Shown one piece after another: positions 27,422 to 35,259 of a DNA stretch of 64,000 bases. Positions within the stretch are counted from its first letter, which is position 1. The number at the start of each line of letters is the position of its first letter. The stretch lies in NCBI GenBank assembly GCA_013287135.1, contig JABDEK010000008.1, positions 1 through 64,000 of the forward strand, given 5' to 3'. This stretch comes from Acidobacteriota bacterium. Its GTDB lineage: Bacteria > Acidobacteriota > Terriglobia > Acidiferrales > UBA7541. The notes below the pieces were generated by a model. It saw only the letters and a program-made list of their open reading frames with translations. It made no database searches and was not told the DNA's origin. The translations under genes were made by a program, and so were the position numbers.

Positions 27422-27456
27422 AAAGGCGCCCTGGTGTGTTGCACCGGAGCGCCTTT
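27422..27456. terminator. Bidirectional terminator hairpin between chrA and the YXWGXW gene
   Basis: AAAGGCGC (27422-27429) pairs with GCGCCTTT (27449-27456), with an inner CTGGTG/CACCGG extension and a TGTTG loop. A-rich sequence before it and T-rich after it would serve both convergent genes. The loop and the following 30 bases resemble those of the hairpin at 37961. Confidence 0.75.
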
Positions 27457-27487
27457 TGTAGATGCTACCGATCACCCAGCAAAAGCG

Positions 27488-28651
27488 TTACTTCTTGCCG
27501 CGTGACGCGCTGCTATGTGCACCGCCGCCGCCGTGTGATCCGCCCGAACTGCCGCGCGAGCTAGACTGCCGGGCCGCGTGTTGTTGTGGTGCGGACTGAT
27601 GGCTAGCTCGTGGAGCGGATGCACGTGACTGCGAGCGCGCCGCGTTAGTCTGCGAACGTGCTGCTGTGTTCGTGCGTGCCGCGGTGTGCGACATACGCGG
27701 ATTGTTCTGTACACGCTGTGCGGTGTTGGTGTGCGGCGTGGTGCGCGATGTACGGGCATTGTTCTGTGAACGTGTTACGTTGTTGGATCGTGTTGCGTTG
27801 TTAGAGCGCGCTGCGCTGGTCTGACGCTGGAAGTTGGTCGAACGCGATCCATTGGTTGTGCTTCGCGTGTTGGTTCGTGCTGTGCTGTTTTGTGCACCTC
27901 GTTCGGTACCTCGCGTTGTGCTGCGGTTGTTTTCAGTCCGCGACGCAACGTTGCGCGCGCCATGGGACTCACCCGGCCTTGCTGAGGCAGTTACCGCCGG
28001 CCGGCCATGGTTCACGGACGCGAGTTGATTGTGATCGCTCCTCGCCGCGCTCTCTTGACGCATTTGCGCGGAAGTTGCCGCTACGTGCTGCTCGCGATTC
28101 GCTCTCATTTCAGTGGCCGATGGACGTGCCATAATTCCGCCGCGGCCGCCGTTGTAGCTCACGCGATTCACATCGCGATTGTTCACCACGGTTTTGTTGT
28201 ACACGTTGTGAATGTTGTTCACGTCGATGTTGTTCACCGAGCGGTTGTAGAAGAAATGACCGCCGTGCCAGTAGCCACCTTCGTAACCGAAACCGCCATA
28301 GCCGAAGCCGTAGTTAATGCCGCCGTAAAAGCCGACATGTGGGCCCCAGAAACCGGCGTGCCAGAAATATCCTCCGCCGCCCCAGCCCCAATAGCCGGGA
28401 GTCCACAGAAATCCGATACTTGGAGGAAGAACCCAGGCGCCGGGCACCCAGTAGTAGCCGTCAACGCCGTAGGCCCAGTAGCCGGGAGTAAAGATGTAGC
28501 CGTCACCGGGGCAGATTGGTTGCGTGTAAACCGGCAACACGGGTGGCGCGATTGTGATTGCGACGCCGAAGCCGGCTGCGGACGTTGTGGTTGGTATCAT
28601 GAACATTCCAAGTACCGCCAAGAGCAAACCGACTAACATTATTCTCTTCAT
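27488..28651 (-). CDS. Secreted YXWGXW-repeat protein with Arg/Asn/Thr/Ser-rich tail (387 aa)
   Basis: Start ATG at 28651 follows AAGGAGGA; the longer frame to 28747 is unsupported. Residues 1-26 are a signal peptide. The repeat region (about 35-135) has TPGYWAYG, VPGAWV, TPGYWGWGG and HAGFWGPH and then a glycine-tyrosine stretch (FYGGINYGFGYGGFGYEGG), almost superimposable on the protein at 10395-11516. The C-terminal 200 residues differ: they are low-complexity Arg, Asn, Thr and Ser (NNARTSRTTPHTNTA), highly basic, ending GSHGGGGAHSSASRGKK. So a shared head carries two unlike tails, one acidic/Gln-rich and one basic. Function unknown; probably cell surface. Confidence 0.85.
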   Translation of the reverse strand: MKRIMLVGLLLAVLGMFMIPTTTSAAGFGVAITIAPPVLPVYTQPICPGDGYIFTPGYWAYGVDGYYWVPGAWVLPPSIGFLWTPGYWGWGGGGYFWHAGFWGPHVGFYGGINYGFGYGGFGYEGGYWHGGHFFYNRSVNNIDVNNIHNVYNKTVVNNRDVNRVSYNGGRGGIMARPSATEMRANREQHVAATSAQMRQESAARSDHNQLASVNHGRPAVTASARPGESHGARNVASRTENNRSTTRGTERGAQNSTARTNTRSTTNGSRSTNFQRQTSAARSNNATRSNNVTRSQNNARTSRTTPHTNTAQRVQNNPRMSHTAARTNTAARSQTNAARSQSRASAPRASHQSAPQQHAARQSSSRGSSGGSHGGGGAHSSASRGKK

Positions 28652-28896
28652 TGTGATCCTCCTTCTTATAAGTCCCTGACGCAGAAACCGTGAATCATCT
28701 GGCGCCTTTCGCGATCCCCAGTTTCTTGGCGCTACTGTGTTAAACACGCAGGTAGGACGAAAGTCGCGCGAAGCGGTTTGTGGGGTCGTAAGGGTTTTAA
28801 TGTAGGGTCTGCCGTAATTTTTTTGGCAACAAATTCTTCTTGGCGCGTTCTTATGAGTTCAGATATGTTGAAATTAGGCGAGAGGAAAGGAGCGAT

Positions 28897-30492
28897 ATGT
28901 CATTGCTAAAGATAGCGACGGTGGCCGTTTTCGCCGCTGTCACGGCGGGAGCTGGTCACGCTGCTGGCGAGACCTGCAAGAATCTCGCGTCCCTGAAGCT
29001 GCCGGACACTAGCATCACGGCGGCGGAGTCGATACCGCCCGGAACTTACACTGCACCAAACGGTGAAGTGTTTGAAAATATGCCGGCGTTTTGTCGCGTG
29101 GCGGCTACGCTATCTCCAACCAGCGATTCGGAGATTGGAATCGAAGTGTGGATGCCGGCCTCGGACTGGAACGGGAAGTTTGAGGGGGTTGGAAATGGCG
29201 GGTTTGCCGGAGCGATTGCGTACGCGTCGCTGGCGCCGGGTGTCAAGCTCGGGTACTCCACCGCCAGCACCAACACCGGGCACGTTGGAACCTCCACGGA
29301 CGGATCTTTTGCGCTGGGACATCCGCAAAAGATTATCGATTTTGGATATCGCGCGGTTCATCTGATGACGGTCATTGGCAAGCAGATTACGTCCGCGTTT
29401 TATGGCGAGGATCCGCAGCGCTCGTATTTCGACGGTTGCTCAACCGGCGGGCGGCAGGCGCTGATGGAAGCCCAGCGTTTTTCCAACGATTACGACGGGA
29501 TCGTTGCGGGAGATCCGGTAGCGTATTACACGCACCACCATGTGGGCGGCAATCTGTGGGTGGTGCGGCAGATGTTCAACAATCCTGCCAGCACGGTTTT
29601 TACCACCCAGGACACGCTTTTGGGCAACGCTGTGAACTCAGCGTGCGATGCGTTGGATGGCGTAGTGGACGGAGTTCTGAATAATCCGCGGCGGTGCCAC
29701 TTTAATCCCAAAGCGCTGCGGTGCCAGGGAACGCAGACGCCTCCGAGTTGCCTGACGAGCGAGCAGGTCGAGGCGGTCAGAAATATATGGACCGGGCCGG
29801 ATCAGTTGGTGCACCAGAGCGGATACTATCCGCCGTTTGAACGAGGCGGGGAAGCGGATGGTTGGCCTGCGAGCATTTCACCGCAACCGCCGCCTGCGTT
29901 GCAAACGGATAATCATGCGGCGATTGGGATTTCGTTCTTCGCGAATTTCGTCTTCGACAATCCGAATTGGGACTTCCGAACTTTCAACTGGAATTCCGAT
30001 CCAGCGTATGTGGACAACAAGGTGGTGCTTGGCAATCAGACCTTGGCGACGGTTTTGAACTCGATCGATCCGGACCTCAGCCAGTTTCGCGCGCACGGCG
30101 GCAAGCTGATCCAGTATCACGGTTTCAGCGATCCTGAAGTTCCGCCCAAGACGAGCATCAAGTATTTCGAGAGCGTCAGAAATTTTCCGGCCTGGTCAAG
30201 CGCAGCGAGCGCGTCACAACAGAAAACTGAGGAATATTATCGGCTTTTCATGGTGCCTGGAATGAACCACTGCAGCGGGGGACCGGGCGCTAACGTGTTC
30301 GACATGCTTACACCACTGGTGCAGTGGGTCGAACAGAATATTGCACCCGACACCGTTATCGCGACGCACTATGTAAACAACGTGCCAACCCAAGGTGTCG
30401 CATTTACGCGGCCGTTGTGCCCCTATCCACAGGAAGCAGTGTACCAGGGTATGGGCGGCACAAACGACACGCCTAATTTTGTCTGTAAATAA
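28897..30492 (+). CDS. Secreted tannase/feruloyl esterase family protein (531 aa)
   Basis: Start ATG at 28897 follows GAGGAAAGGAG. A signal peptide ends near residue 23. The family hallmark is a serine nucleophile next to a cysteine (GCSTGGRQ, Cys181-Ser182) and a histidine next to a second cysteine (MNHCSGG, His458-Cys459); these two cysteines are expected to form the disulfide that holds the active site together. The segment YFDGCSTGGRQALMEAQRF and the aspartate-rich region around residues 270-290 fit the family. These enzymes cleave gallic or ferulic ester bonds of plant polyphenols. It suggests breakdown of plant material in soil. The gene is alone. Confidence 0.9.
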   Translation: MSLLKIATVAVFAAVTAGAGHAAGETCKNLASLKLPDTSITAAESIPPGTYTAPNGEVFENMPAFCRVAATLSPTSDSEIGIEVWMPASDWNGKFEGVGNGGFAGAIAYASLAPGVKLGYSTASTNTGHVGTSTDGSFALGHPQKIIDFGYRAVHLMTVIGKQITSAFYGEDPQRSYFDGCSTGGRQALMEAQRFSNDYDGIVAGDPVAYYTHHHVGGNLWVVRQMFNNPASTVFTTQDTLLGNAVNSACDALDGVVDGVLNNPRRCHFNPKALRCQGTQTPPSCLTSEQVEAVRNIWTGPDQLVHQSGYYPPFERGGEADGWPASISPQPPPALQTDNHAAIGISFFANFVFDNPNWDFRTFNWNSDPAYVDNKVVLGNQTLATVLNSIDPDLSQFRAHGGKLIQYHGFSDPEVPPKTSIKYFESVRNFPAWSSAASASQQKTEEYYRLFMVPGMNHCSGGPGANVFDMLTPLVQWVEQNIAPDTVIATHYVNNVPTQGVAFTRPLCPYPQEAVYQGMGGTNDTPNFVCK

Positions 30493-30537
30493 TCCTTCGG
30501 CCTCGTGTGCGTCAAGAAGAACCGCGCAAAACGGCCC

Positions 30538-30556
30538 GCCTGAAGGCGGCCGCTAC
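30538..30556 (+). repeat. Dispersed GC-rich repeat, copy 1
   Basis: GCCTGAAGGCGGCCGCTAC occurs here and identically at 59919-59937. Diverged relatives are seen in other gaps, for example near 22643, 43311 and 61403. Copies sit outside coding sequence. Confidence 0.6.
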
Positions 30557-30612
30557 CAAGGCGGAATTGCGGGCTTCGCGCGTCTCTGTTAGGAAGCTGC
30601 TCTGTGCCGCAA

Positions 30613-30635
30613 TCGGGTTGACGCGATCAACCCGA
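30613..30635. terminator. Hairpin between convergent genes
   Basis: TCGGGTTGA and TCAACCCGA form a nine-base-pair stem around CGCGA, between the convergent tannase-like and phosphoesterase genes. No T-run follows, so it is a probable but not typical bidirectional terminator. Confidence 0.5.
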
Positions 30636-30644
30636 ATAGGTTGG

Positions 30645-32171
30645 CTAGTCAGTATCCGGGGGTTCTACCTCCGTGGTGATCGTGTCGGTGAAGAAGGTTG
30701 CAGCCAGCGGAGCCGGAATCGTTTTGTACACAGTGGGGGCCCGGTGAAAATCGAAGAATTCGTGGAGATCATTGGTTGCGCGTTCATCCGCAAAACCAAG
30801 ACTGCCGAGGCCAAAAATACCCTCGATACCTTTTAGGATGCTGCCGAAATCGCATTTCTCATTGCTGATGTAAGCAGTTTTCGGTGAATAGGCCGAAACC
30901 ACAACGAGCGGCACACGGAAACCGAGTTGATAGTCGCGCTGATTCGCGCCGGTCTGGAAAACCGGCGGGACGTGATCGTACCAACCTCCCCAATCGTCCC
31001 AAGTAATGAATAGGGCGGTATCTTTCCAATAGCCGGTAGCGTCATCGCAGCTTGTATTATTTCCGATCGCATTCACAATGGCGGCTATCCATGACGGGCC
31101 CTGCCCGCTGTTGATCGGATGGTCTGAATACTGGCCAGCGGGCGTTATCCAACTTACTTGCGGAAGCGCGCAGTTGGCGATGTCGATCAGAACGTCGGGC
31201 GGTTTCGTGTCCACGTAACCGTTCGATTCGCCCTTAACCCAGTCTGGTCCGGTGCAAACCCCATTTACCGGCATGCAGATATTCGCGAGCGAGTTCGGCG
31301 CTACCCACAGGCTGCTCTGTCCTGCTGCGTAGTAGGTCCATGTGATTGGAGGGTTGTGCTTGGCAAACAGATAATCCATGGCGTTGCGGTCGAAGCATTC
31401 CACCGTTTTGTCGCCGGGCGTTTCGGTGCCGAAAGGGAACTCGGCGCTATCGTTGGGCCTGATCAGTTGCACAGATTCTCCAGACCCACATCCGTAGTTC
31501 GTATTCGCATTCTCGGCGACAAAGATACCGTGCATGTCGTCAGTCGCGGTAGGTGCAGAAGTAGCGCCAAAAATAAACTGGTGCGCCGGATAGCTCGGCC
31601 CCTGATTGGTCTGAAACATCAGGTTCGCCCACCCATACGTAGTAGCTAAGGTGATGTAAGGGTCGAGAAGGCCGCCTCTTGTCCCATTCGTATTTGTTAC
31701 AGGAGTGTTGTACACATACATGAACTGAGAATAGTTAAAGGCTGGCACGACGCAGCCAAAGATATTGGCGCCACAGACTTGTGGAACGACCGCTGCCGGT
31801 TTGTTGGTGATTCCCTGATTCTTGTATTCGAAATTAAACCCGCTGATTGTTCCGTTAAGATCTGGCCCGCCATGACTGTGGTCCAGGTCAAAATTGGTCG
31901 CCAAGCCGACGGGCGTCAGTGGCACGATCTGACTGTCGGCGTTCACATAGGTTGACGCGATGTCGTATTTCCCCGCAGCAACTGACGTGCTACACCCCGG
32001 CACGCCGCCGTTTGCGATACATAATCCCTGAAACAAGTTATCCGGCGTGCGGTTTTCCTGAAAGATCACAATAACGTGCTTGATGGGAGTGCTGCCGTAC
32101 TGGGCCTCGGTGGAAGTTGTTACGAAAAGACCGGCGATGAGAAGAAACAGTACCATGAGACTGGATTTCAT
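30645..32171 (-). CDS. Secreted phosphoesterase, AcpA/phospholipase C family (508 aa)
   Basis: Start ATG at 32171 follows AAGGAGAA. Signal peptide to about residue 23. The catalytic opening KHVIVIFQENRTPDNLF (residues 31-47) is the metal and nucleophile site of the phospholipase C / acid phosphatase A superfamily; the threonine after ENR is the usual nucleophile. Other matches are HGGPDLNGTISGF, the aspartate pair ITWDDWGGWYDHVPP, and GFRVPLVVVSAYSPK. It acts outside the cytoplasm on phosphate esters, perhaps phospholipids or other organic phosphate. The gene stands alone; no phosphate-regulation (Pho) box was recognised. Confidence 0.9.
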   Translation of the reverse strand: MKSSLMVLFLLIAGLFVTTSTEAQYGSTPIKHVIVIFQENRTPDNLFQGLCIANGGVPGCSTSVAAGKYDIASTYVNADSQIVPLTPVGLATNFDLDHSHGGPDLNGTISGFNFEYKNQGITNKPAAVVPQVCGANIFGCVVPAFNYSQFMYVYNTPVTNTNGTRGGLLDPYITLATTYGWANLMFQTNQGPSYPAHQFIFGATSAPTATDDMHGIFVAENANTNYGCGSGESVQLIRPNDSAEFPFGTETPGDKTVECFDRNAMDYLFAKHNPPITWTYYAAGQSSLWVAPNSLANICMPVNGVCTGPDWVKGESNGYVDTKPPDVLIDIANCALPQVSWITPAGQYSDHPINSGQGPSWIAAIVNAIGNNTSCDDATGYWKDTALFITWDDWGGWYDHVPPVFQTGANQRDYQLGFRVPLVVVSAYSPKTAYISNEKCDFGSILKGIEGIFGLGSLGFADERATNDLHEFFDFHRAPTVYKTIPAPLAATFFTDTITTEVEPPDTD

Positions 32172-32531
32172 AGCGATTCTCCTTCTAGAAGTGGCGGGGA
32201 CGAGGTGCGCTACGTAGCGCCAGCGCGACGCACCTACTATCTTCCACTTTGTGATATTTGGTCAACCGCATAAAGCTCTATCTCAGACGGGAGTCGGTAC
32301 TATTACCGTGTTAGCGGATTAAAACACCCCTAAGGCTTGCAGCGCATCTGCTCGTTGCAACCTTAGTTCAACGTGTCGGCGCTAGAAACACTGAGGAGGT
32401 GGGAAAGTTGCGGGGTTTCTTAAAGCGAAGAGCTTCGTCGGCCTTCCACAAAATTGTTCCACAGGAATTGAGGGACCGGGGCAGATCCATAAAGGATCGC
32501 TCCCGGCCCGGCTGGTCTGAAGGAATCCAGG
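32172..32531. other. Intergenic region
   Basis: The 360 bases upstream of the phosphoesterase start hold its promoter and a short palindromic stretch (GGTGCGCTACGTAGCGCC, 32208-32225). A weak open frame begins at GTG 32399 after GAGGAGGT and runs into the next gene on the opposite strand; its product is not protein-like and it is not called. Confidence 0.4.
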
Positions 32532-32553
32532 CCTTTGCGCTAGCGCGCAAAGG
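32532..32553 (-). terminator. Perfect hairpin after the Spy-like gene
   Basis: CCTTTGCGC and GCGCAAAGG form a nine-base-pair stem around a four-base loop, directly after the stop codon of the minus-strand gene. There is no strong T-run. Confidence 0.55.
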
Positions 32554-32554
32554 A

Positions 32555-33019
32555 TTAGAAGCCCGCTCCGAAGCCGCGCCCGCGGTGGCGAACCTCGGTT
32601 TCAAGCTGCGCCATTTTGGCTTGTTGTTCGGGCGTAAGTATTTGATAGATCGCAGCTTCCACCTTGGCGCGCGCTAGCATCTTCTGTGCGATCAAGCTGC
32701 TCATCGAGTTGGCCGCTTGTTCCATTGCAGCGGCGTCGTTTGAATGAATCGCATTCTGAAGATTGGTACGCGCGGTTTTCATACTGCTGGACGCGTTGGA
32801 TTTGCTCGTCGCCGTGCTGGAAATAATATTTGTCACCTGAGTCTGCTGTGCCGGAGTCAACGACAATACAGTCGTAAGATAGTTGACCCAATGCTGCGCC
32901 ATTTTCGTCGAGCGTGTCGATTCTGTTGGCGCTGAGGACGTCGTGTTTGCTGTCTGTGCGAAAAGCGCTGGCGTGGAAAACGCAAAAGTTAACGCCAGTG
33001 CAATGATTGTCTTTTTCAT
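32555..33019 (-). CDS. Spy/CpxP-like LTXXQ periplasmic protein (154 aa)
   Basis: Start ATG at 33019 with GGGAGAGG upstream; the frame to 33100 is unsupported. A signal peptide ends at ALFAQ. The mature protein is helical and carries two LTxxQ motifs, LTPAQQTQV (near 55) and LTPEQQAKM (near 132), the hallmark of Spy/CpxP-like periplasmic chaperones and metal-binding sensors. The end is basic and glycine-rich (RHRGRGFGAGF). No two-component sensor lies nearby, so a Cpx-like link is not supported here. A role in protecting or sensing unfolded periplasmic proteins is inferred from the family. Confidence 0.82.
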   Translation of the reverse strand: MKKTIIALALTFAFSTPALFAQTANTTSSAPTESTRSTKMAQHWVNYLTTVLSLTPAQQTQVTNIISSTATSKSNASSSMKTARTNLQNAIHSNDAAAMEQAANSMSSLIAQKMLARAKVEAAIYQILTPEQQAKMAQLETEVRHRGRGFGAGF

Positions 33020-33305
33020 CTTGGTAACCTCTCCCTTGTGCGATGATCGTTTCATCAAGCGTTCAGCGCTTGACTCTGAATTCACGCGACCTACAAGCAT
33101 AGTTGCCGATTATGGGGCAAAAAGTTCCTGAAATTTCTTCTCCGTATCCGGAGAGATTTCTGAAACTTTCAGGGAAACCTCACGTCTGATTAAGTGAGCG
33201 GTTACATTCGCACAATTCGTTGTGCAACGCTCACCCACAGGAAGTCGGGGGGCCACCGAGTTTTCCGCGGGGAATTTCTGATTTTTAAAGGAGGTATTTG
33301 CATCG

Positions 33306-33644
33306 ATGCGTCCGAAAATAAATCAATTATTTTGTGCGATCGCTCTACTCACTCTGGCCGTGCCAGTATGGGGACGCACACATTCCACCACCGCATATTC
33401 CGACGGTACCACCACCATCGCCGGAACCCAATTGAAGGCCGGCGATTACCAACTGAAGGTCGAGGACAATGGAACAGAGCTTCAAGTAATGCAAGGTGGC
33501 AAACTCGTAGCCCACGTTCCAGTCCAATGGGTTCAGCTTCCCAATAAAGCCAAGACCACCGAAGTAATGCTCGACAACAACCAAATCACCGAAGTGCAGT
33601 TCGGGGGAGAAACGCAAGCAGTTCAGATCCGCTCGAACCAGTAA
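33306..33644 (+). CDS. Small secreted protein of unknown function (112 aa)
   Basis: ATG 33306 follows a strong AAAGGAGGT. A signal peptide covers residues 1-23. The mature part is predicted all-beta: GTQLKAGDYQLKVEDNGTEL, then LPNKAKTTEVMLDNNQITEV, then FGGETQAVQIRSNQ. The KAGDYQLKVEDNG pattern resembles short secreted proteins seen in Acidobacteria, but I know no function. A good terminator follows at once, so it is a single-gene unit. Confidence 0.78.
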   Translation: MRPKINQLFCAIALLTLAVPVWGRTHSTTAYSDGTTTIAGTQLKAGDYQLKVEDNGTELQVMQGGKLVAHVPVQWVQLPNKAKTTEVMLDNNQITEVQFGGETQAVQIRSNQ

Positions 33645-33660
33645 GAAAGAGGCAGCCGGG

Positions 33661-33695
33661 GAGGGCGAGCTGAGTCTCGCCCTCTTAGATTTTTT
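33661..33695 (+). terminator. Intrinsic terminator of the small secreted protein gene
   Basis: GAGGGCGAG (33661-33669) pairs with CTCGCCCTC (33676-33684), a perfect nine-base-pair stem, followed by TTAGATTTTTT. Confidence 0.85.
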
Positions 33696-33726
33696 CTCGA
33701 TCCTGGCAAGCGTCAGGAGGTGTGAT

Positions 33727-33963
33727 TTGAACCAAGCTGAATGGTACGCCCTTTACTGCGACGCTCTCCTTGAACACGACCCGGTAAAACTTTGCACGCG
33801 AATCCAGATGGCAGAGGTTGCCATATTTTCACGAATCCAAGACTTGGTCCAAGACCCCGACTCAAGCCACGAAAGAGAGATCATTGCAAACGCACTGTCT
33901 GCTCTCCGCGCTTTGCAAAGAGACCTGCAGCGTTATCAAGACGAGCGGCAGATCGCCTCGTAG
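33727..33963 (+). CDS. Small hypothetical protein with TTG start (78 aa)
   Basis: AGGAGGT lies seven bases before TTG 33727, deciding the start. The product is a helical cytoplasmic protein: an acidic N-terminal half with QAEWYALYCDALLEHD and a second helix with ALSALRALQRDLQRYQDE. No cysteine pattern, membrane segment or known family is recognised. The terminator upstream separates it from the previous gene. Downstream lies a broken receiver-like gene which it might once have been paired with. Confidence 0.65.
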   Translation: MNQAEWYALYCDALLEHDPVKLCTRIQMAEVAIFSRIQDLVQDPDSSHEREIIANALSALRALQRDLQRYQDERQIAS

Positions 33964-34092
33964 CTTTTAAGCTTCTTGAGTGTGGTGCGATTTTCTGCGT
34001 GTGAGTTGGAGGAAACCGCTAGCCAAACCTGAATGCCGTTTTCTATTTGAGTTCCAGCCCGCAGCAGCAGGGAGGATTCGTCGGAGGAATTC

Positions 34093-34513
34093 ATGAGATA
34101 TAGTGGAATGAACGTGCTTTTGGTGGGAGAGGATTTCCAGCCGGCCGCGCAATCTTTGAGGGATCCACTACACCGGTGGGGATTTCGATGTCACCTGGCC
34201 GGCACAAGGCGAGCCACATTGGAATTTTTGAAATCGCGTGGCAGCGACCTGGGTGCTCAGCCAGATGCATCTTCCAGACGGAAGCGGTTTCAACTTGCTT
34301 TCGACTTTGACGGGGTTGCCGGTCACCGCGTTCCTTTGCGTGCCGGTGGAGGACAGCTGCCTTTGGCTACGAGCCATCGACGCCGGGCGAAATTGTTGGG
34401 GAGAGGAGATGTTGCGGCCCGCCGATTTCGCGCGAGCACTCGAGGAACTCGCCCAGCGAGGACCTGCTGGAACGCGGGCGAACCGGTCGGTCGCGCACGC
34501 CCACGCTGCGTAG
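34093..34513 (+). pseudogene. Receiver-like (response regulator) gene, frameshifted
   Basis: ATG 34093 follows GGAGGAATTC. The first 50 codons read like a CheY-type receiver start (MNVLLVGEDFQPAAQSLRDP, then ATLEFLKSRGSDL). From about 34240 the natural continuation is in the next frame: LSQMHLPDGSGFNLLSTLTG, then DSCLWLRAIDAGRNCWG, to a stop at 34513. Removing one G from the GGG at about 34250-34252 joins them into a protein of about 138 residues. The canonical double Asp at the start is replaced (V-G-E-D) and the phospho-acceptor Asp in the second part reads as Gln (LSQMHLPDG), so even the restored protein may not be phosphorylated. It is either a pseudogene or affected by a one-base error. 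Confidence 0.7.
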
Positions 34514-34549
34514 CTTTCACATGCGAAGACGATATTACTTCCATCATTG

Positions 34550-34690
34550 CTAGTGCATCGGTGGCGCTTGCAGATGCTTCGGTGGACGCTTCATGATGAA
34601 GCACAGCGGCACCAGGGGAGCCACGATGATCGCCAGTCCCGACACTACGTCGGTGTAAGCCAGCGTGGTAGCCTGCTGCTGCAACAGCGC
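34550..34690 (-). pseudogene. C-terminal fragment of a DHA2-type multidrug exporter
   Basis: On the minus strand, about 46 codons ending in a stop at 34550 read LLQQQATTLAYTDVVSGLAI, IVAPLVPLCFIMKRPPK and LQAPPMH. The Q-Q-Q-A-x-x-L-A-Y-x-D-V segment, one transmembrane helix and a positively charged end match the last helix of EmrB-like (DHA2) major-facilitator exporters. The other 13 helices are absent. It is fused, in another frame, to a kinase fragment upstream. Confidence 0.7.
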
Positions 34691-34808
34691 GGATGTTGCG
34701 CTCGTGCGCGCATTCAAGCGCCTCGGCGATTTGTTTGGCGATGGGCAATGCTTCGTCGGGAGGAAGCGGTCCCCGCTTGCCGAGTTTTGTCCCCGGGGCA
34801 AGCGTCAT
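34686..34808 (-). pseudogene. Serine/threonine protein kinase remnant
   Basis: ATG 34808 opens MTLAPGTKLG, the usual start of acidobacterial Ser/Thr kinases, and then jumps directly to KRGPLPPDEALPIAKQIAEA and LECAHERNI, the helix just before the HRDLKP catalytic loop. About 90 residues between them, including the glycine loop and the ATP-binding lysine, are missing. Immediately after AHERNI the sequence changes to the exporter fragment. It cannot encode an active kinase. Confidence 0.75.
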
Positions 34809-34867
34809 AATTGAGCGGGATTATAACTCTCGTGAAGCCCCGAATTCGACTCTCAATAGTTTTCAGG

Positions 34868-34896
34868 TTGACATCTTACCCATAAATCTGTATCTT
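34868..34896 (+). promoter_or_regulatory. Sigma-70-type promoter of the PadR-ADOP operon
   Basis: TTGACA (34868-34873) and TATCTT (34891-34896) are spaced by 17 bases. The first expected transcribed base is about 34903, so the message would begin at or next to the ATG at 34905 and be leaderless. No ribosome site lies before that ATG. Confidence 0.6.
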
Positions 34897-34904
34897 CGGG
34901 TCAT

Positions 34905-35255
34905 ATGTCGACCCGAGAAACCAAAGACCGCCTGGAATTGCTTCAAGGCACGCTGGACCTGCTGATTCTACGCACGCTGATTTTTGGATCGCAGCACGGG
35001 CAGGGAATCGCGCGGGCCATTCAGCAGACGTCGGATGAAGAATTGCTCGTCGAGCACGGAGCGCTTTATCCTGCGCTGCAACGGCTGGAAGAGCGCGGCT
35101 GGATTTCCGCGAAGTGGGGACTTTCCGCAAATAACCGCAAGGCTCGTTTTTATTCACTGACCTCGGCAGGCCGCAAGCAACTGGTGCAAGAGACCACCAA
35201 ATGGAACAGATTGACGGCAGCCATCGGGCGCATTCTGGAGGCCGAGGAGGGCTAG
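34905..35255 (+). CDS. PadR family transcriptional regulator, Acidobacteria type (116 aa)
   Basis: The product is a winged-helix protein: [20 protein letters not shown] opens the fold, [18 protein letters not shown] is the recognition helix and wing of PadR proteins, and [14 protein letters not shown] ends the wing, followed by a C-terminal dimerisation helix. It is a short PadR (subfamily with one small C-terminal helix). It sits four bases upstream of an orphan permease gene; PadR genes paired with ADOP permeases are typical of Acidobacteria. It probably represses its own operon in response to an unknown ligand. Confidence 0.92.
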   Translation: MSTRETKDRLELLQGTLDLLILRTLIFGSQHGQGIARAIQQTSDEELLVEHGALYPALQRLEERGWISAKWGLSANNRKARFYSLTSAGRKQLVQETTKWNRLTAAIGRILEAEEG

Positions 35256-35259
35256 AGTT

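Noticed and set aside
28007-28636. 209-codon valine/alanine-rich plus-strand frame
   Set aside because: Antisense to the repeat region of the YXWGXW gene; its repetitiveness mirrors those repeats.
32399-32677. 92-codon frame after GAGGAGGT
   Set aside because: Despite the ribosome-site-like sequence it overlaps the Spy-like gene on the other strand and its translation is not protein-like.
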